From JBFMEX01 sp040752215 (GTDB lineage Bacteria; Pseudomonadota; Alphaproteobacteria; Rhizobiales; Hyphomicrobiaceae), in the NCBI GenBank assembly GCA_040752215.1, contig JBFMEX010000051.1, positions 1-44,304 of the forward strand: a DNA stretch of 44,304 nucleotides. The letters are read 5' to 3'. Under the pieces are notes generated by a model. That model saw only the letters and a list, made by a program, of their open reading frames with translations, was not told where the DNA came from and ran no database searches. Positions 7,232 through 15,669 of this stretch are shown here, in pieces. A program made the translations under genes and the position numbers. Numbering within the stretch: position 1 is the stretch's first letter; every line of letters begins with the position of its first letter.

Positions 7232-8836
7232 ATGACCGCTGGCGCCATCGACGATGCGATTCCGACTTCCGGCGAGAGCGTCCGGGAGGCGCGCCTGCGC
7301 GCCGAGGATCATATCAAGCTGACGCGCGAGCGGCTCGCCACCGGAGCGACCATCAAGCCGGAGTACGAGCACGAGCTGCTCACCATGTTCGCGCGCAACG
7401 AGATGGGCGCCGCGGTCACCATGCCGGCCTTGTCGGTCATCTTCTCGCTGGCCTCGATGTACTGGGCGCCGATCGGCCAGGCCATCCTGTGGCTGATGCT
7501 GGTGATCCTGGCGAAGGTCCTGTTGCTCGAGCTCAGTCGCCGGTTCCTGGCCACGCCGCAGGCCGACGTCAACTTCTCGGTCTGGCGGCGGCGCTTCCTC
7601 ACTGCCGAGCTGATCAACGGCCTCACCTGGGCCGGCTTCTCGCTTGTCGGCATCAACGCGGTCGGCGCCGCGCCCGACACGTTCCTGTTCTCCTCGCACG
7701 TGTTCCTGTTCGCCACGCTGATCGTGCTGCTCGCGATCCGCATGACGTTCGCCTCGACCGTGATGGCGATCCTCTATGTCGGCACGATCCCGATGACGAT
7801 CACCGTCGTGACGCGCCTGCTGCTACTCAACGATCCGTTCTATTTCGCGCTGGCATCGATGGCGGTCGGCGTGCACGTGTATTTCGTGTTCCTGGCCCGC
7901 GGCCTCAACCAGACCGCGCTCGCCATGCTGGAGTTCCGCGCCCAGAAGGACGCGCTGATCGCCGAGCTCGAGGAGTCGAAGGCGATCTCCGACGAGGCGC
8001 GCTGGCGGGCGGAGGCGGCCAACAAGGCGAAATCGCGGTTCCTCGCCACCATGAGCCACGAGCTCAGAACCCCGCTCAACGCGATCATGGGCTTCTCGGA
8101 GGTGATGAAGGCCGAGATCATGGGACCGATGGGCAACCCGACCTACAAGGAGTACGCGACCTCGATCCACGAGAGCGGCAAGCACCTGCTCAATCTCATC
8201 AACGAGATCCTCGACCTGTCGCGCATCGAGGCCGGCCGCTACGAGCTGCACGAGGAGCCCTTGCGGCTCGCCGACGTGGCCGAGGACTGCCATCGCCTGC
8301 TGAAACTCAGAGCCGCCAACAAGGGGCTGCAGATCATCGAGGACTACGCATCCGGACTGCCGCAGATCTGGGCCGACCAGCGCGCCATCCGGCAGATATG
8401 CCTCAACCTGCTCTCCAACGCGCTCAAATTCACGCCGAAAGGCGGCCGCATCACCATCACCATCGCCGCCACGCCCGACGGCGGCCAGCTGCTCTCGGTG
8501 CGCGATACCGGCCCAGGCATTCCCAAAGAGGAGATCCCGAAGGTGATGCAGGCGTTCGGCCAGGGCTCACTCGCCCACCAGACGGCCGAGGGCGGCACCG
8601 GCCTCGGCCTGCCCATCGTCAAGAACCTGATCGAGCTGCACGGCGGCACTTTCGAACTGAGAAGCGAGCTGCGCAAGGGAACGGAGGGGATCGTGACGCT
8701 GCCGAAGCAGCGCGTCCTGCATGCCATGCCGCCCTTGCAGCCGCTCGGCCACGAGCGCCATCGCCGCGACAGTGGACCGCCGGTCTCGAACCGCCCGCCA
8801 CGGCTGGTGGCGACCTCGAGCGCGCTCACCCATTGA
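7232..8836 (+). CDS. Membrane sensor histidine kinase (PdhS/PleC-like H-box)
   Basis: This 534-residue kinase has several predicted membrane segments between about residues 65 and 235, a short coiled linker, a HisKA domain and a complete HATPase_c domain. The phospho-acceptor is H276 in 'FLATMSHELRTPLN'. The N box is 'RQICLNLLSNALKFT', G1 is 'DTGPGIP' and G2 is 'GGTGLGLP', so it should be active. The H-box continuation 'GFSEVMKAEIMGPMG' resembles alphaproteobacterial PleC/DivJ/PdhS kinases that act on DivK, which is an inference only. No response regulator gene is adjacent. After the ATPase domain there is a roughly 40-residue tail rich in Pro, Arg and His. ATG 7232 is chosen because no better start precedes the membrane part; its ribosome site is weak. 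Confidence 0.88.
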   Translation: MTAGAIDDAIPTSGESVREARLRAEDHIKLTRERLATGATIKPEYEHELLTMFARNEMGAAVTMPALSVIFSLASMYWAPIGQAILWLMLVILAKVLLLELSRRFLATPQADVNFSVWRRRFLTAELINGLTWAGFSLVGINAVGAAPDTFLFSSHVFLFATLIVLLAIRMTFASTVMAILYVGTIPMTITVVTRLLLLNDPFYFALASMAVGVHVYFVFLARGLNQTALAMLEFRAQKDALIAELEESKAISDEARWRAEAANKAKSRFLATMSHELRTPLNAIMGFSEVMKAEIMGPMGNPTYKEYATSIHESGKHLLNLINEILDLSRIEAGRYELHEEPLRLADVAEDCHRLLKLRAANKGLQIIEDYASGLPQIWADQRAIRQICLNLLSNALKFTPKGGRITITIAATPDGGQLLSVRDTGPGIPKEEIPKVMQAFGQGSLAHQTAEGGTGLGLPIVKNLIELHGGTFELRSELRKGTEGIVTLPKQRVLHAMPPLQPLGHERHRRDSGPPVSNRPPRLVATSSALTH

Positions 8837-8954
8837 CCTCATTGTCCTCGTCGCCGACCGCGCCTACATGATTGGCGACCCGGCGGGCGGCCCCGGAACG
8901 GTGACGAGCGCCCGGCGGGCGCCATTCTCGCGGGTAGGCTCGCCAGAGCGGACG

Positions 8955-9128
8955 ATGGAAACGCCGTGCGTCAACATCTGCAGGATTGCCCCGGACAGCG
9001 GGCTGTGCGAAGGCTGCGGACGAACGATTGCCGAGATTGCGGCGTGGGCCTCATTGTCGCCAGAGGAGCGGCGCCAGATCATGGCCGAGCTGCCGGCGCG
9101 GCGGCGTGCCGCACGGATGCAACGGTAG
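8955..9128 (+). CDS. DUF1289 domain protein (small four-cysteine protein)
   Basis: This is a 57-residue protein with the DUF1289 pattern: C5, C9, C18 and C21 in 'PCVNICRI...GLCEGCGRT', then the helical 'EIAAWASLSPEERRQIM'. The four cysteines could hold zinc or an iron-sulfur cluster, but the family has no settled function. It is common in proteobacteria and is often next to membrane or housekeeping genes. ATG 8955 fits the usual family start; an upstream in-frame ATG would add about 30 unlike residues. It lies 34 bases before the first retropepsin-like protease gene on the same strand. Confidence 0.82.
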   Translation: METPCVNICRIAPDSGLCEGCGRTIAEIAAWASLSPEERRQIMAELPARRRAARMQR

Positions 9129-9162
9129 CGCACATGGCCGAACGCGCTCGAAAGCAGTGCCC

Positions 9163-9873
9163 ATGCTGATATGGCTGTCCCTCATCCTCGCCGCCCTGGT
9201 TGGACTGTTCCTCGTCCTCTCCGGCAATCCCGATTCCCTCGGCGGCACACTCGGCGGAGTCGAGCCGGGCATGATGGTGTACGCGGTGGCGCTCGCCGCG
9301 TACGCGGTTCTGTTGTTCTCCACCCGGGGCGGTCGAATCGGCCAGTCGCTGCGCTATCTCGCCATCTGGGCCGGGCTGGCGCTGGTGCTGGTCGCCGCCT
9401 ATGCCTATCGCGTGGAGTTCTCAGAGGTTGCCAACCGCGTGGTCGGTGAGCTGGCCCCGCCCGGCCAGTCGGTCACTCTCGAGAGCGATGCCGGCGGCCC
9501 GCGAACGGTGCGCATCCGCCAGCGCGGCGACGGGCACTTCGCGGCGCGGGCCGAGGTCAACGCCGCGGCCATCCTGACCATGATGATCGACACCGGCGCC
9601 TCGACCGTGGTGCTCAAGGCCACCGACGCCCAGCGGGTCGGGATCGATACCGGCGCGCTCGCGTTCTCGATCCCCGTGCAGACCGCCAACGGCCCCACTT
9701 ATGCGGCGGCGACGCGGCTGCGCTCGATCTCGATCGGCGGCATCGAGGTGCGCGACGTCGATGCCCTCGTGGCCAAGCCCGGAAGCCTTAACGAGAGCTT
9801 GCTCGGTATGAGTTTCTTAAGGCGTTTGCGGTCCTATGAGATCTCCGGAGAGTTCCTGACCCTGCGCAGCTAG
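9163..9873 (+). CDS. TIGR02281 family clan AA aspartic protease, membrane-anchored (copy 1)
   Basis: This 236-residue protein has three hydrophobic segments (about residues 2-20, 36-53 and 66-82) followed by a periplasm-facing retropepsin-like domain. The catalytic motif is DTGAS (D143), preceded by 'GHFAARAEVN' and followed by 'VQTANGPTYAA' and 'ESLLGMSFLRRL', all typical of TIGR02281. Such single-domain proteases work as homodimers; their substrates in proteobacteria are not established. ATG 9163 begins directly at the first membrane helix. The next gene, 48 bases on, encodes a second member of the same family, so the pair looks like a tandem duplication that has diverged. Confidence 0.87.
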   Translation: MLIWLSLILAALVGLFLVLSGNPDSLGGTLGGVEPGMMVYAVALAAYAVLLFSTRGGRIGQSLRYLAIWAGLALVLVAAYAYRVEFSEVANRVVGELAPPGQSVTLESDAGGPRTVRIRQRGDGHFAARAEVNAAAILTMMIDTGASTVVLKATDAQRVGIDTGALAFSIPVQTANGPTYAAATRLRSISIGGIEVRDVDALVAKPGSLNESLLGMSFLRRLRSYEISGEFLTLRS

Positions 9874-9921
9874 GGCCGAGCCTCCGCGCCAGGCACCCAG
9901 CAGCAACGGCGACGCTTTGCC

Positions 9922-10491
9922 ATGTCCCTCTCCACCGGCACTCGCGGTCTGATCGGCGACATGCTCGGCTGGACGGCGATCGCGGTTGTCGGTGCACTGG
10001 CGCTGACCCATACCGCGGAGATCCGGTCGATTGCCGCGAGCCTGCTCGGACTGCCGCCGGCGGTCGAGCGCGATGCCGGCGCCGATCCGGCGGAGAGCGA
10101 GGCGGCAGAGCCCCCACGCGCGTCGGGCGTCGAGCTGACCGCCGGCCAGAATGGCCATTTCATCACCGAGGCCGAAGTCAACGGACGCGAGATCGAGGTG
10201 CTGGTCGATACCGGCGCCAGCTTGGTCGCACTCACCTACGAGGACGCGGAGCGGGCCGGCATCTACCTCAAGAGCAGCGACTTCACTCACGGCGTGCAGA
10301 CCGCGAATGGGATGGCACGCATCGCTCCGGTGATGCTCGACAAGGTCAGCATCGGCGACATCTCGGTGCGCAACGTGCAGGCTGCCGTGTCCGAGCGCGG
10401 CCGCCTCAAGACCTCACTGCTCGGCATGTCGTTCCTCGGTCGTCTGGGACGGGTCGACATCAAGTCCGGACGGCTGCTGCTCGAGGAATAG
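9922..10491 (+). CDS. TIGR02281 family clan AA aspartic protease, membrane-anchored (copy 2)
   Basis: This 189-residue paralogue of the preceding gene has a single N-terminal membrane segment (about residues 14-31), an Ala/Glu/Pro-rich linker, and then the retropepsin-like domain. Active-site DTGAS is at D97, and the shared blocks are 'NGHFITEAEVNGREIEVLVDTGAS', 'GVQTANGMA' and 'SLLGMSFLGRLGR'. The simpler membrane anchor is what differs most from copy 1. If the two co-localise they might form heterodimers, which is inference. The stop is followed by about 155 bases without a gene before the phosphohexomutase, in which I see no clear signal. Confidence 0.87.
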   Translation: MSLSTGTRGLIGDMLGWTAIAVVGALALTHTAEIRSIAASLLGLPPAVERDAGADPAESEAAEPPRASGVELTAGQNGHFITEAEVNGREIEVLVDTGASLVALTYEDAERAGIYLKSSDFTHGVQTANGMARIAPVMLDKVSIGDISVRNVQAAVSERGRLKTSLLGMSFLGRLGRVDIKSGRLLLEE

Positions 10492-10646
10492 TTGCAGCAC
10501 CGACAGAGCGCTCTGCGCGTGGATGGCAACACGTCGCCCGCCGCCGCGACCGCTGACATTTCCCCTGCTCCGAGCCGTTGGCCGCGGTTGGCGAAGCCCG
10601 CCAATTCCTATAGCCTCCGGCCAACTTCTCTCAGAGGGAATCAACA

Positions 10647-12152
10647 ATGCTCGCCAAGCCCCGCGCGGACCTCAAGCCCAACACCGCCGAATTCGAACGG
10701 CTGCCGCTGGTCAAGCCCACGGGCTTCCGCGAGTACGACGCCCGCTGGCTGTTCCCGGGCGAGATCAATCTGATGGGGCTGAATGCGGTCGGCCTCGGCC
10801 TCGCCACGCTGTTTGCGCGCCGCGGCGTGCCGAAGCGCCTCGTCGTCGGCCACGACTACCGCTCGTACTCCGGCGAGGTGAAACAGGCGCTGATGGTGGG
10901 CCTGCTCGCCGGCGGCGCGGAGGTGCACGACATCGGCCTGGCGCTGTCGCCGACGGCGTATTTCGCCCAGTTCGCGCTCGAGGTCGAGGGCGTGGCGATG
11001 GTCACGGCGAGCCACAACGACAATGGCTGGACCGGGATCAAGATGGGACTCTCGCGCCCGCTCACCTTCGGTCCCGACGAGATGAGCGAGCTCAGGGACA
11101 TCGTGCTCGGCGGCCGCTACGAGACGCGCGTCGGCGGGCGCTATATATTCGTGCCGGACATGGCCGAGCGCTACATGGCCTCGCTGACCGACCGGCCGAG
11201 GCTGAAGCGGCGCATCAAGGCGGTGGTCGCGTGCGGCAATGGCACTGCAGGCGCGTTCGCGCCCAAGGTGCTGGCCGAAATCGGCTGCGAGGTGATCCCG
11301 CTCAATACCGACCTCGACCACACCTTCCCCAACCACAATCCCAACCCCGAGGACATGGCGATGCTGAAGGCCGTGTCGCGCAAGGTGCTCGAATCCGGCG
11401 CCGATGTCGGCCTCGCCTTCGACGGCGACGGCGACCGCTGCGGCGTCGTCGACAACGACGGCCACGAGATCTTTGCCGACAAGGTCGGCGTGATGCTGGC
11501 GCGCGACATCTCCTCGATTCACAAGAACGCCAAGTTCGTCGTCGATGTGAAGTCGACCGGCCTGTTCCTCACCGATCCCGTGCTGATCGCCAACGGCGCC
11601 GCTACGACGTACTGGAAGACCGGCCACTCCTACATCAAGCGGTTCAGCCACGAGACCAAGGCGCTGGTCGGGTTCGAGAAGTCGGGCCACTTCTTCTTCA
11701 ATCCGCCACTCGGACGCGGCTACGACGACGGCCTCGTCGCGGCGATGGCGGTCTGCGACATGCTCGACCGCAACCCCGGCAAGTCGATGGCCGATCTCAA
11801 GAACGCGCTGCCCAAGACCTGGCAGTCGCCGACCATGTCGCCACACTGCGCCGACGAGCTGAAGTATGGCGTCGTCGACCGGATCGTCGATCACTACAAG
11901 ACCGCGCACGCCGCGGGGCAGAAGATCGCCGGCCAGCGCATCCGCGAGCTGATCACGGTCAACGGTGTCCGCGTCGTGCTCGAGGACGGCACATGGGGGC
12001 TTGTGCGCGCGTCCTCCAACAAGCCGGAGCTGGTCGTGGTGGTCGAAAGCCCGACCTCGGAGGCCAACATGCGCGCGATTTTCGCCGACATCGACCAGCA
12101 GCTCTCGCGCGCACCGGAGGTCGGTGCCTACAATCAAAAGATCGTCGCCTGA
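10647..12152 (+). CDS. Phosphomannomutase/phosphoglucomutase
   Basis: This is a 501-residue alpha-D-phosphohexomutase with all four domains. The phosphoserine loop is 'TASHNDNGWTG' (S122). The Mg2+ loop is 'DGDGDR' (about D259). The sugar-binding loop is 'GFEKSGHFFF', and the C-terminal phosphate-binding part ends near 'LVRASSNKPELVVVVES'. It interconverts mannose- or glucose-6-phosphate and the 1-phosphate, feeding nucleotide-sugar and surface-polysaccharide synthesis. Length and N-terminus match alphaproteobacterial PMM/PGM enzymes. ATG 10647 follows an AGAGGGAA ribosome site. It appears to be a single-gene unit closed by the strong hairpin at 12177-12210. Confidence 0.92.
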   Translation: MLAKPRADLKPNTAEFERLPLVKPTGFREYDARWLFPGEINLMGLNAVGLGLATLFARRGVPKRLVVGHDYRSYSGEVKQALMVGLLAGGAEVHDIGLALSPTAYFAQFALEVEGVAMVTASHNDNGWTGIKMGLSRPLTFGPDEMSELRDIVLGGRYETRVGGRYIFVPDMAERYMASLTDRPRLKRRIKAVVACGNGTAGAFAPKVLAEIGCEVIPLNTDLDHTFPNHNPNPEDMAMLKAVSRKVLESGADVGLAFDGDGDRCGVVDNDGHEIFADKVGVMLARDISSIHKNAKFVVDVKSTGLFLTDPVLIANGAATTYWKTGHSYIKRFSHETKALVGFEKSGHFFFNPPLGRGYDDGLVAAMAVCDMLDRNPGKSMADLKNALPKTWQSPTMSPHCADELKYGVVDRIVDHYKTAHAAGQKIAGQRIRELITVNGVRVVLEDGTWGLVRASSNKPELVVVVESPTSEANMRAIFADIDQQLSRAPEVGAYNQKIVA

Positions 12153-12176
12153 GCCGGCACGGCACGCAGCAAACAA

Positions 12177-12210
12177 GAAAGCCCGCGGCTCGTATGGGCC
12201 GCGGGCTTTC
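12177..12210 (+). terminator. Strong terminator hairpin after phosphohexomutase
   Basis: A perfect 13-base stem (GAAAGCCCGCGGC at 12177-12189 with GCCGCGGGCTTTC at 12198-12210) encloses an eight-base loop, 25 bases after the stop codon. The stem base contains A/T pairs as in bacterial bidirectional terminators, although no long U-run follows. The convergent gene ends at 12257, so it may serve both strands. Confidence 0.75.
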
Positions 12211-12256
12211 TCGTGAGGTCGCTACGGCCGCGGGCTTCTCCGCGCCGGAGACACGA

Positions 12257-12736
12257 TCAATCGCAATAGTCCCAGTAGCCGTTGGTCTTGTAGGGGTTGG
12301 TCCAATACCAGCAGAGCTTGTCGTCCGGGGCATAGGGCACGACACCGGCCGCCGAGACGGCGATGATCGTGCCGAGAGCGACGCCGGCGAACACCGTGCC
12401 GTAGTAGGGACGCGTGTACCAGGGACGAACGACGACGACGCGCGGCGCGCGGCGCACGACGACGGTCTTCTTGACCACGGTCGGGGCGCTGACGATGGTC
12501 TTCTTCTGGACGACGACCGGACGGCGAACGACGGTCTTCTTCTGCACTACGACCGGACGGCGCACGACGACCTTCTTCTGCACGACCTTGGCCACGGTCA
12601 GCACCGGGCTGGTCACCTCGGCGGCCGCGTTACGGGCGCCGGTGGCGATGCCCGTCACTGCGGCGGCATTGGCACCGACAGGCAGGGCGATCATGGCAGC
12701 GAGCGCGACGAGCGCCCCCCTGATCTCGAATCTCAT
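12257..12736 (-). CDS. Secreted hypothetical protein with VQKK/RRPVV repeats
   Basis: I do not recognise a functional family. The protein (159 aa) has a cleavable-looking signal peptide (ALVALAAMIALPVGANAAA). A Val/Lys/Arg-rich repeat region follows, with four copies of a 12-residue unit near residues 51-98, the first two reading VQKK[VT]VVRRPVV. The C-terminal part has a hydrophobic glycine-containing segment (GTVFAGVALGTIIAVSAAG) and ends 'CWYWTNPYKTNGYWDYCD'. Short secreted proteins with this aromatic 'CWYWT..Y..GYWDYC' ending are common in Hyphomicrobiales. The basic repeat could bind anionic polymers, an inference. An ATG at 12736 and a GTG one codon earlier share a GAGGAG site; either may be used. 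Confidence 0.7.
   Translation of the reverse strand: MRFEIRGALVALAAMIALPVGANAAAVTGIATGARNAAAEVTSPVLTVAKVVQKKVVVRRPVVVQKKTVVRRPVVVQKKTIVSAPTVVKKTVVVRRAPRVVVVRPWYTRPYYGTVFAGVALGTIIAVSAAGVVPYAPDDKLCWYWTNPYKTNGYWDYCD
12443..12586 (-). repeat. Four tandem ~36-base repeats in the secreted protein gene
   Basis: The DNA encodes four consecutive 12-residue units. The first three are close copies at nucleotide level, sharing stretches such as CTTCTTCTG and GACCGGACGGCG on the plus strand. The fourth is degenerate. Unit number may vary between strains by slippage. Confidence 0.7.
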
Positions 12737-12873
12737 CACGCTTTGGTCTCCTCTTTGGAGTGGCTGCTCAGGTGATGGTTCGCGATTGCCGCAAAATCAA
12801 GGCAATATGCTCGCGCACTGAAGAAATCTGCTCGATCCAGGTCAGGCGGTGCGCCGCAGCCCCGTGGCGCGGC

Positions 12874-13539
12874 TCAGTTGACTTTATCGGCCGGCGCCGC
12901 GTTCCGCTCTGCCTCGCGCGCCTCGAAGCGATTGATGTGGAAGCGCTGGAAGTTGGGATCCTCCTCGTACACCTCTGCCCTGATCCAGGCGAACATATCG
13001 TAGAAGGTGCCGGCGCCGATGCCGAGGTTCATCCGCGCGACCTCGAGCGGCTGGCCCCACTTGCCCTCGTGACCGGCGAGATCCGCCTTGTAGAAGACGA
13101 TGGTCGGGGTGAACAACACGCCCCAGCGCTCGGCGAGCTTCTTCTCGGGCATCTTCTGGCCGTCGAAGTCGGTCACCACGCGCTCGCCCCACATGTTGAG
13201 CTGGACGATCGCGAAGTTCTCGCGCACGTAGTCGTTGATGTACTTCTTCGACAGCACCTCGGTGTGCATCTTGGTGCAGTAGATGCAGCCGCGCTGCTCG
13301 AAGATCACGGCGAAGCGCTTGCCAGCCGCCTTGGCCTCGGCGAAGTCGTCCCTGAGATCGAGGAACGAGTCCGAGAACCACGACTGATGGTAGATGCCGT
13401 CGTCGCCCTTCTTCGGCACAACCTCGGGCGTCTCGACGCCGCTCGGCGGCGGCAAAGGATGCTTCGCGCCGGCGTGCGCGGCAATGGCGAGCGCAAACCC
13501 GAAAATGCACGCGAGAGCCATGATGCGGGTCGTTCTCAT
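12874..13539 (-). CDS. SoxW-like periplasmic thioredoxin-fold protein
   Basis: This 221-residue protein has a signal peptide (ACIFGFALAIAAHAGA) and one thioredoxin-fold domain with the CIYC motif (C85, C88) in 'FEQRGCIYCTKMH'. The cis-proline loop is 'FTPTIVFY'. Those features and the ending 'GIGAGTFYDMFAWIRAEVYEEDPNFQRFH' match SoxW-type thioredoxins, which keep thiosulfate-oxidation or other periplasmic thiol proteins reduced. No other sox genes are in the window, so a sulfur-oxidation role is not shown. It lies 64 bases downstream of the TauE/SafE permease on the same strand and may be co-transcribed with it; both families recur in sulfur metabolism. Confidence 0.82.
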   Translation of the reverse strand: MRTTRIMALACIFGFALAIAAHAGAKHPLPPPSGVETPEVVPKKGDDGIYHQSWFSDSFLDLRDDFAEAKAAGKRFAVIFEQRGCIYCTKMHTEVLSKKYINDYVRENFAIVQLNMWGERVVTDFDGQKMPEKKLAERWGVLFTPTIVFYKADLAGHEGKWGQPLEVARMNLGIGAGTFYDMFAWIRAEVYEEDPNFQRFHINRFEAREAERNAAPADKVN

Positions 13540-13603
13540 AGGGTCCCTCCTGCTATCGGCTCCCAGCCTATCCGAGCCCGTCGCCGAGGACGAGCCCCCG
13601 TCT

Positions 13604-14443
13604 TCAGACCGGGCCGGCCAGTAGCGCGAGCAGGAAGCGGCCGGCGACGAGGGCCAGAAAGGCGGCGAATGCGAGCTCGAGACGACGCTTGGAGATGCCG
13701 TGGGCGAGCCGCACGCCGAGCGGCGCGGTCAGGATGCTCGCGGCGGCCACGACCAGGGCGCCGAGCACGCTGACGTAGCCGAGCGAGAACGGCGGCAGGC
13801 CGCCGTGTCCCCACCCGGCCCAGGCGAGCCCAACGAGACCCGGAACGGCGATCAACGGCCCCATCCCCGCGGAGGTGCCGACCGCTTGCAGCATCGGCCG
13901 GTTGTAGAGCGTCATGAAGGTCACCGTGAATACCGCGCCGGCGATGCTCATGAGCACCGAGACGAAGCCGACCGCGACCATGAACGCCTCGCTGCCCCAG
14001 CCGCGCGGGATGTCCTCGCCGAGCCGCCAGTCGTCGCGCCCGAGCGCCATCTTGAGCGCCATCAGGCTGCCGAAGACGACCCAGATCGCCATCAGCGCGG
14101 CACTCGACGAGCGCTCGGCGGTCAACACGCCGAGCACGACGCCGACGACCAGCCACGGCCCGAGGCGACGGATCAGGCCGACGTCCGGCGTGCCCTTGGC
14201 GCGATGCGCCATGAACGAGCGCAGAGTGGTCGGCGCGACGACGGCGAGCGAGGTGCCGAGCGCCAGGTGCATGCGGATCGCCGGGTCGACGCCGAGCGCG
14301 CCGAACGTCTCGTAGAGCACCGGCACCAGGATGCCGCCGCCGCCGATGCCGAGCAGCCCGGACAGGAGCCCGGTGACCATGCCGGCCGCGAGCAGCCCTG
14401 CGGCGAGGAGGCCGAGCTCGCCGGCCGAGAGCGCGATGTCCAT
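13604..14443 (-). CDS. TauE/SafE (sulfite exporter) family permease
   Basis: This 279-residue integral membrane protein has about eight hydrophobic segments and two glycine-rich half-motifs. The first is 'GLLSGLLGIGGGGILVPVLYE' near the N-terminus, the second is around 'VSVLMSIAGAVFTVTFM'. These are diagnostic of the TauE/SafE family (COG0730). Members export sulfite, sulfoacetate or other organosulfur anions, and the substrate here is unknown. The start ATG lies in 'MDIALSAGELGLL', directly before the first helix, nine bases after the DusA stop. The following gene encodes a SoxW-like thioredoxin, which weakly supports a sulfur-related job. Confidence 0.88.
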   Translation of the reverse strand: MDIALSAGELGLLAAGLLAAGMVTGLLSGLLGIGGGGILVPVLYETFGALGVDPAIRMHLALGTSLAVVAPTTLRSFMAHRAKGTPDVGLIRRLGPWLVVGVVLGVLTAERSSSAALMAIWVVFGSLMALKMALGRDDWRLGEDIPRGWGSEAFMVAVGFVSVLMSIAGAVFTVTFMTLYNRPMLQAVGTSAGMGPLIAVPGLVGLAWAGWGHGGLPPFSLGYVSVLGALVVAAASILTAPLGVRLAHGISKRRLELAFAAFLALVAGRFLLALLAGPV

Positions 14444-14452
14444 TTGATGCCC

Positions 14453-15505
14453 CTACTCGGCCGCCGCACGCCTCGGCGCCGAGGCCCCATCGCCCTCGAC
14501 CGCATCGAGCGCCGCGCGGAGAGCCTCGATGCCGGCCGCCGGCCCGGTGCCCTGCTCGCTCAGAATGCGGCGGAACAGGCGGCCCCGCGGGCAGCCATGA
14601 TAGAGGCCGAGCAGGTGCCGCGTCACGTTGTTCAGTCGGCCACCGGCGGCGAGATGGCGCTCGATATATGGAACGAGACCGACGATCGCGTCGGCCCGGG
14701 TCGGTGACGGCGCGAGGTCGCCGAACAGCCGCGCGTCCACCTCGGCCAACAGATAGGGCGTCTGATAGGCCGCGCGCCCGATCATCACACCGTCGACGTG
14801 GTCGAGGTGGTGCTCGGCGGCATCGAGCGAGGTGATGCCGCCGTTGATGACGATCATGAGATCGGGCCGCGCCTCCTTCAGCCGCCAGACGCGGGCATGG
14901 TCGAGCGGGGGGACCTCGCGGTTCTGCTTCGGTGAGAGACCGTGCAGCCACGCCTTGCGCGCATGCACGACGAACGTCGTGCAGCCGGCGTCGGCAACGC
15001 GGTCGACGAAGCGCTCGAGATCGCGCTCGCTGTCCTGGTCGTCGATGCCGATGCGGCACTTGACCGTTACCGGCACCCCGACCGCCGCCCGCATCCGCGC
15101 GACCGCGCGGGCGACGAGGTCGGGCTCGGCCATGAGGCAGGCGCCGAACCGCCCCTCTTGCACGCGGTCCGAGGGACAGCCGACGTTGAGATTGATCTCG
15201 GCGTAACCCATCGCGGCGCCGATCGCCGCCGCCTCGGCGAGCTTGCCCGAATCGGAGCCGCCGAGTTGCAGCGCCAGCGGCTGCTCGCTGTGGTCGTATC
15301 CCAGCAGCCGCTGCCGGTCGCCGTGGATCACCGCCTCCGCGGTCACCATCTCGGTGTACAGCCGCGCATGGCGCGTCAGCAGGCGATGGAAGAACCGGCA
15401 GTGGCGGTCCGTCCATTCCATCATCGGGGCGACGCACAGCCTGTGGGTCGAGGGGCTCGTATCGGGCACGGTCTTGCTCGGTGGCGGAGTGGAAGCCCGC
15501 AGCAT
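14453..15505 (-). CDS. dusA: tRNA-dihydrouridine(20/20a) synthase DusA
   Basis: This is an FMN-dependent enzyme that reduces uridines 20/20a in the tRNA D-loop with NADPH. The TIM-barrel domain starts 'HRLCVAPMMEWTDRHCRFF', a hallmark of DusA. The catalytic cysteine is in 'NLNVGCPSDRVQEGRFGACLM' (C110), with 'VKCRIGIDD', 'VHARKAWLHGLSPKQNRE' and 'VINGGI' following. The C-terminal helical domain carries 'NNVTRHLLGLYHGCPRGRLFRRIL'. ATG 15505 gives 350 aa; the frame is open to 15577 and ribosome sites are poor, so the start is uncertain by up to 24 residues. It is divergent from pepN and upstream of the TauE/SafE gene by nine bases. Confidence 0.93.
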   Translation of the reverse strand: MLRASTPPPSKTVPDTSPSTHRLCVAPMMEWTDRHCRFFHRLLTRHARLYTEMVTAEAVIHGDRQRLLGYDHSEQPLALQLGGSDSGKLAEAAAIGAAMGYAEINLNVGCPSDRVQEGRFGACLMAEPDLVARAVARMRAAVGVPVTVKCRIGIDDQDSERDLERFVDRVADAGCTTFVVHARKAWLHGLSPKQNREVPPLDHARVWRLKEARPDLMIVINGGITSLDAAEHHLDHVDGVMIGRAAYQTPYLLAEVDARLFGDLAPSPTRADAIVGLVPYIERHLAAGGRLNNVTRHLLGLYHGCPRGRLFRRILSEQGTGPAAGIEALRAALDAVEGDGASAPRRAAAE

Positions 15506-15669
15506 GTACCACGAATTCGGGGAGTTCCGGTGCGTCAGGCGGTAATGGCCGCATTTCCGATGACGCGGGACCATCACCCGCCTATATCAGTGGCTCCCCA
15601 TCGCCGGCCAATTCGCTCTGCCGACCGGGGACCCGCGCGGCCGCCGGGCGGCGCCAACGGAAGGTGACG

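Noticed and set aside
10641..12176. Long minus-strand frame opposite the phosphohexomutase
   Set aside because: Shadow of a strongly supported gene; no ribosome site or recognisable domain.
12443..12586. Possible CRISPR array
   Set aside because: The repeats are in frame inside a protein gene with no unique spacers between units.
13536..15554. Long minus-strand frame (about 670 codons) through dusA and the TauE/SafE gene
   Set aside because: It runs in another frame across two well recognised genes and its product is low-complexity Arg/Ala-rich.
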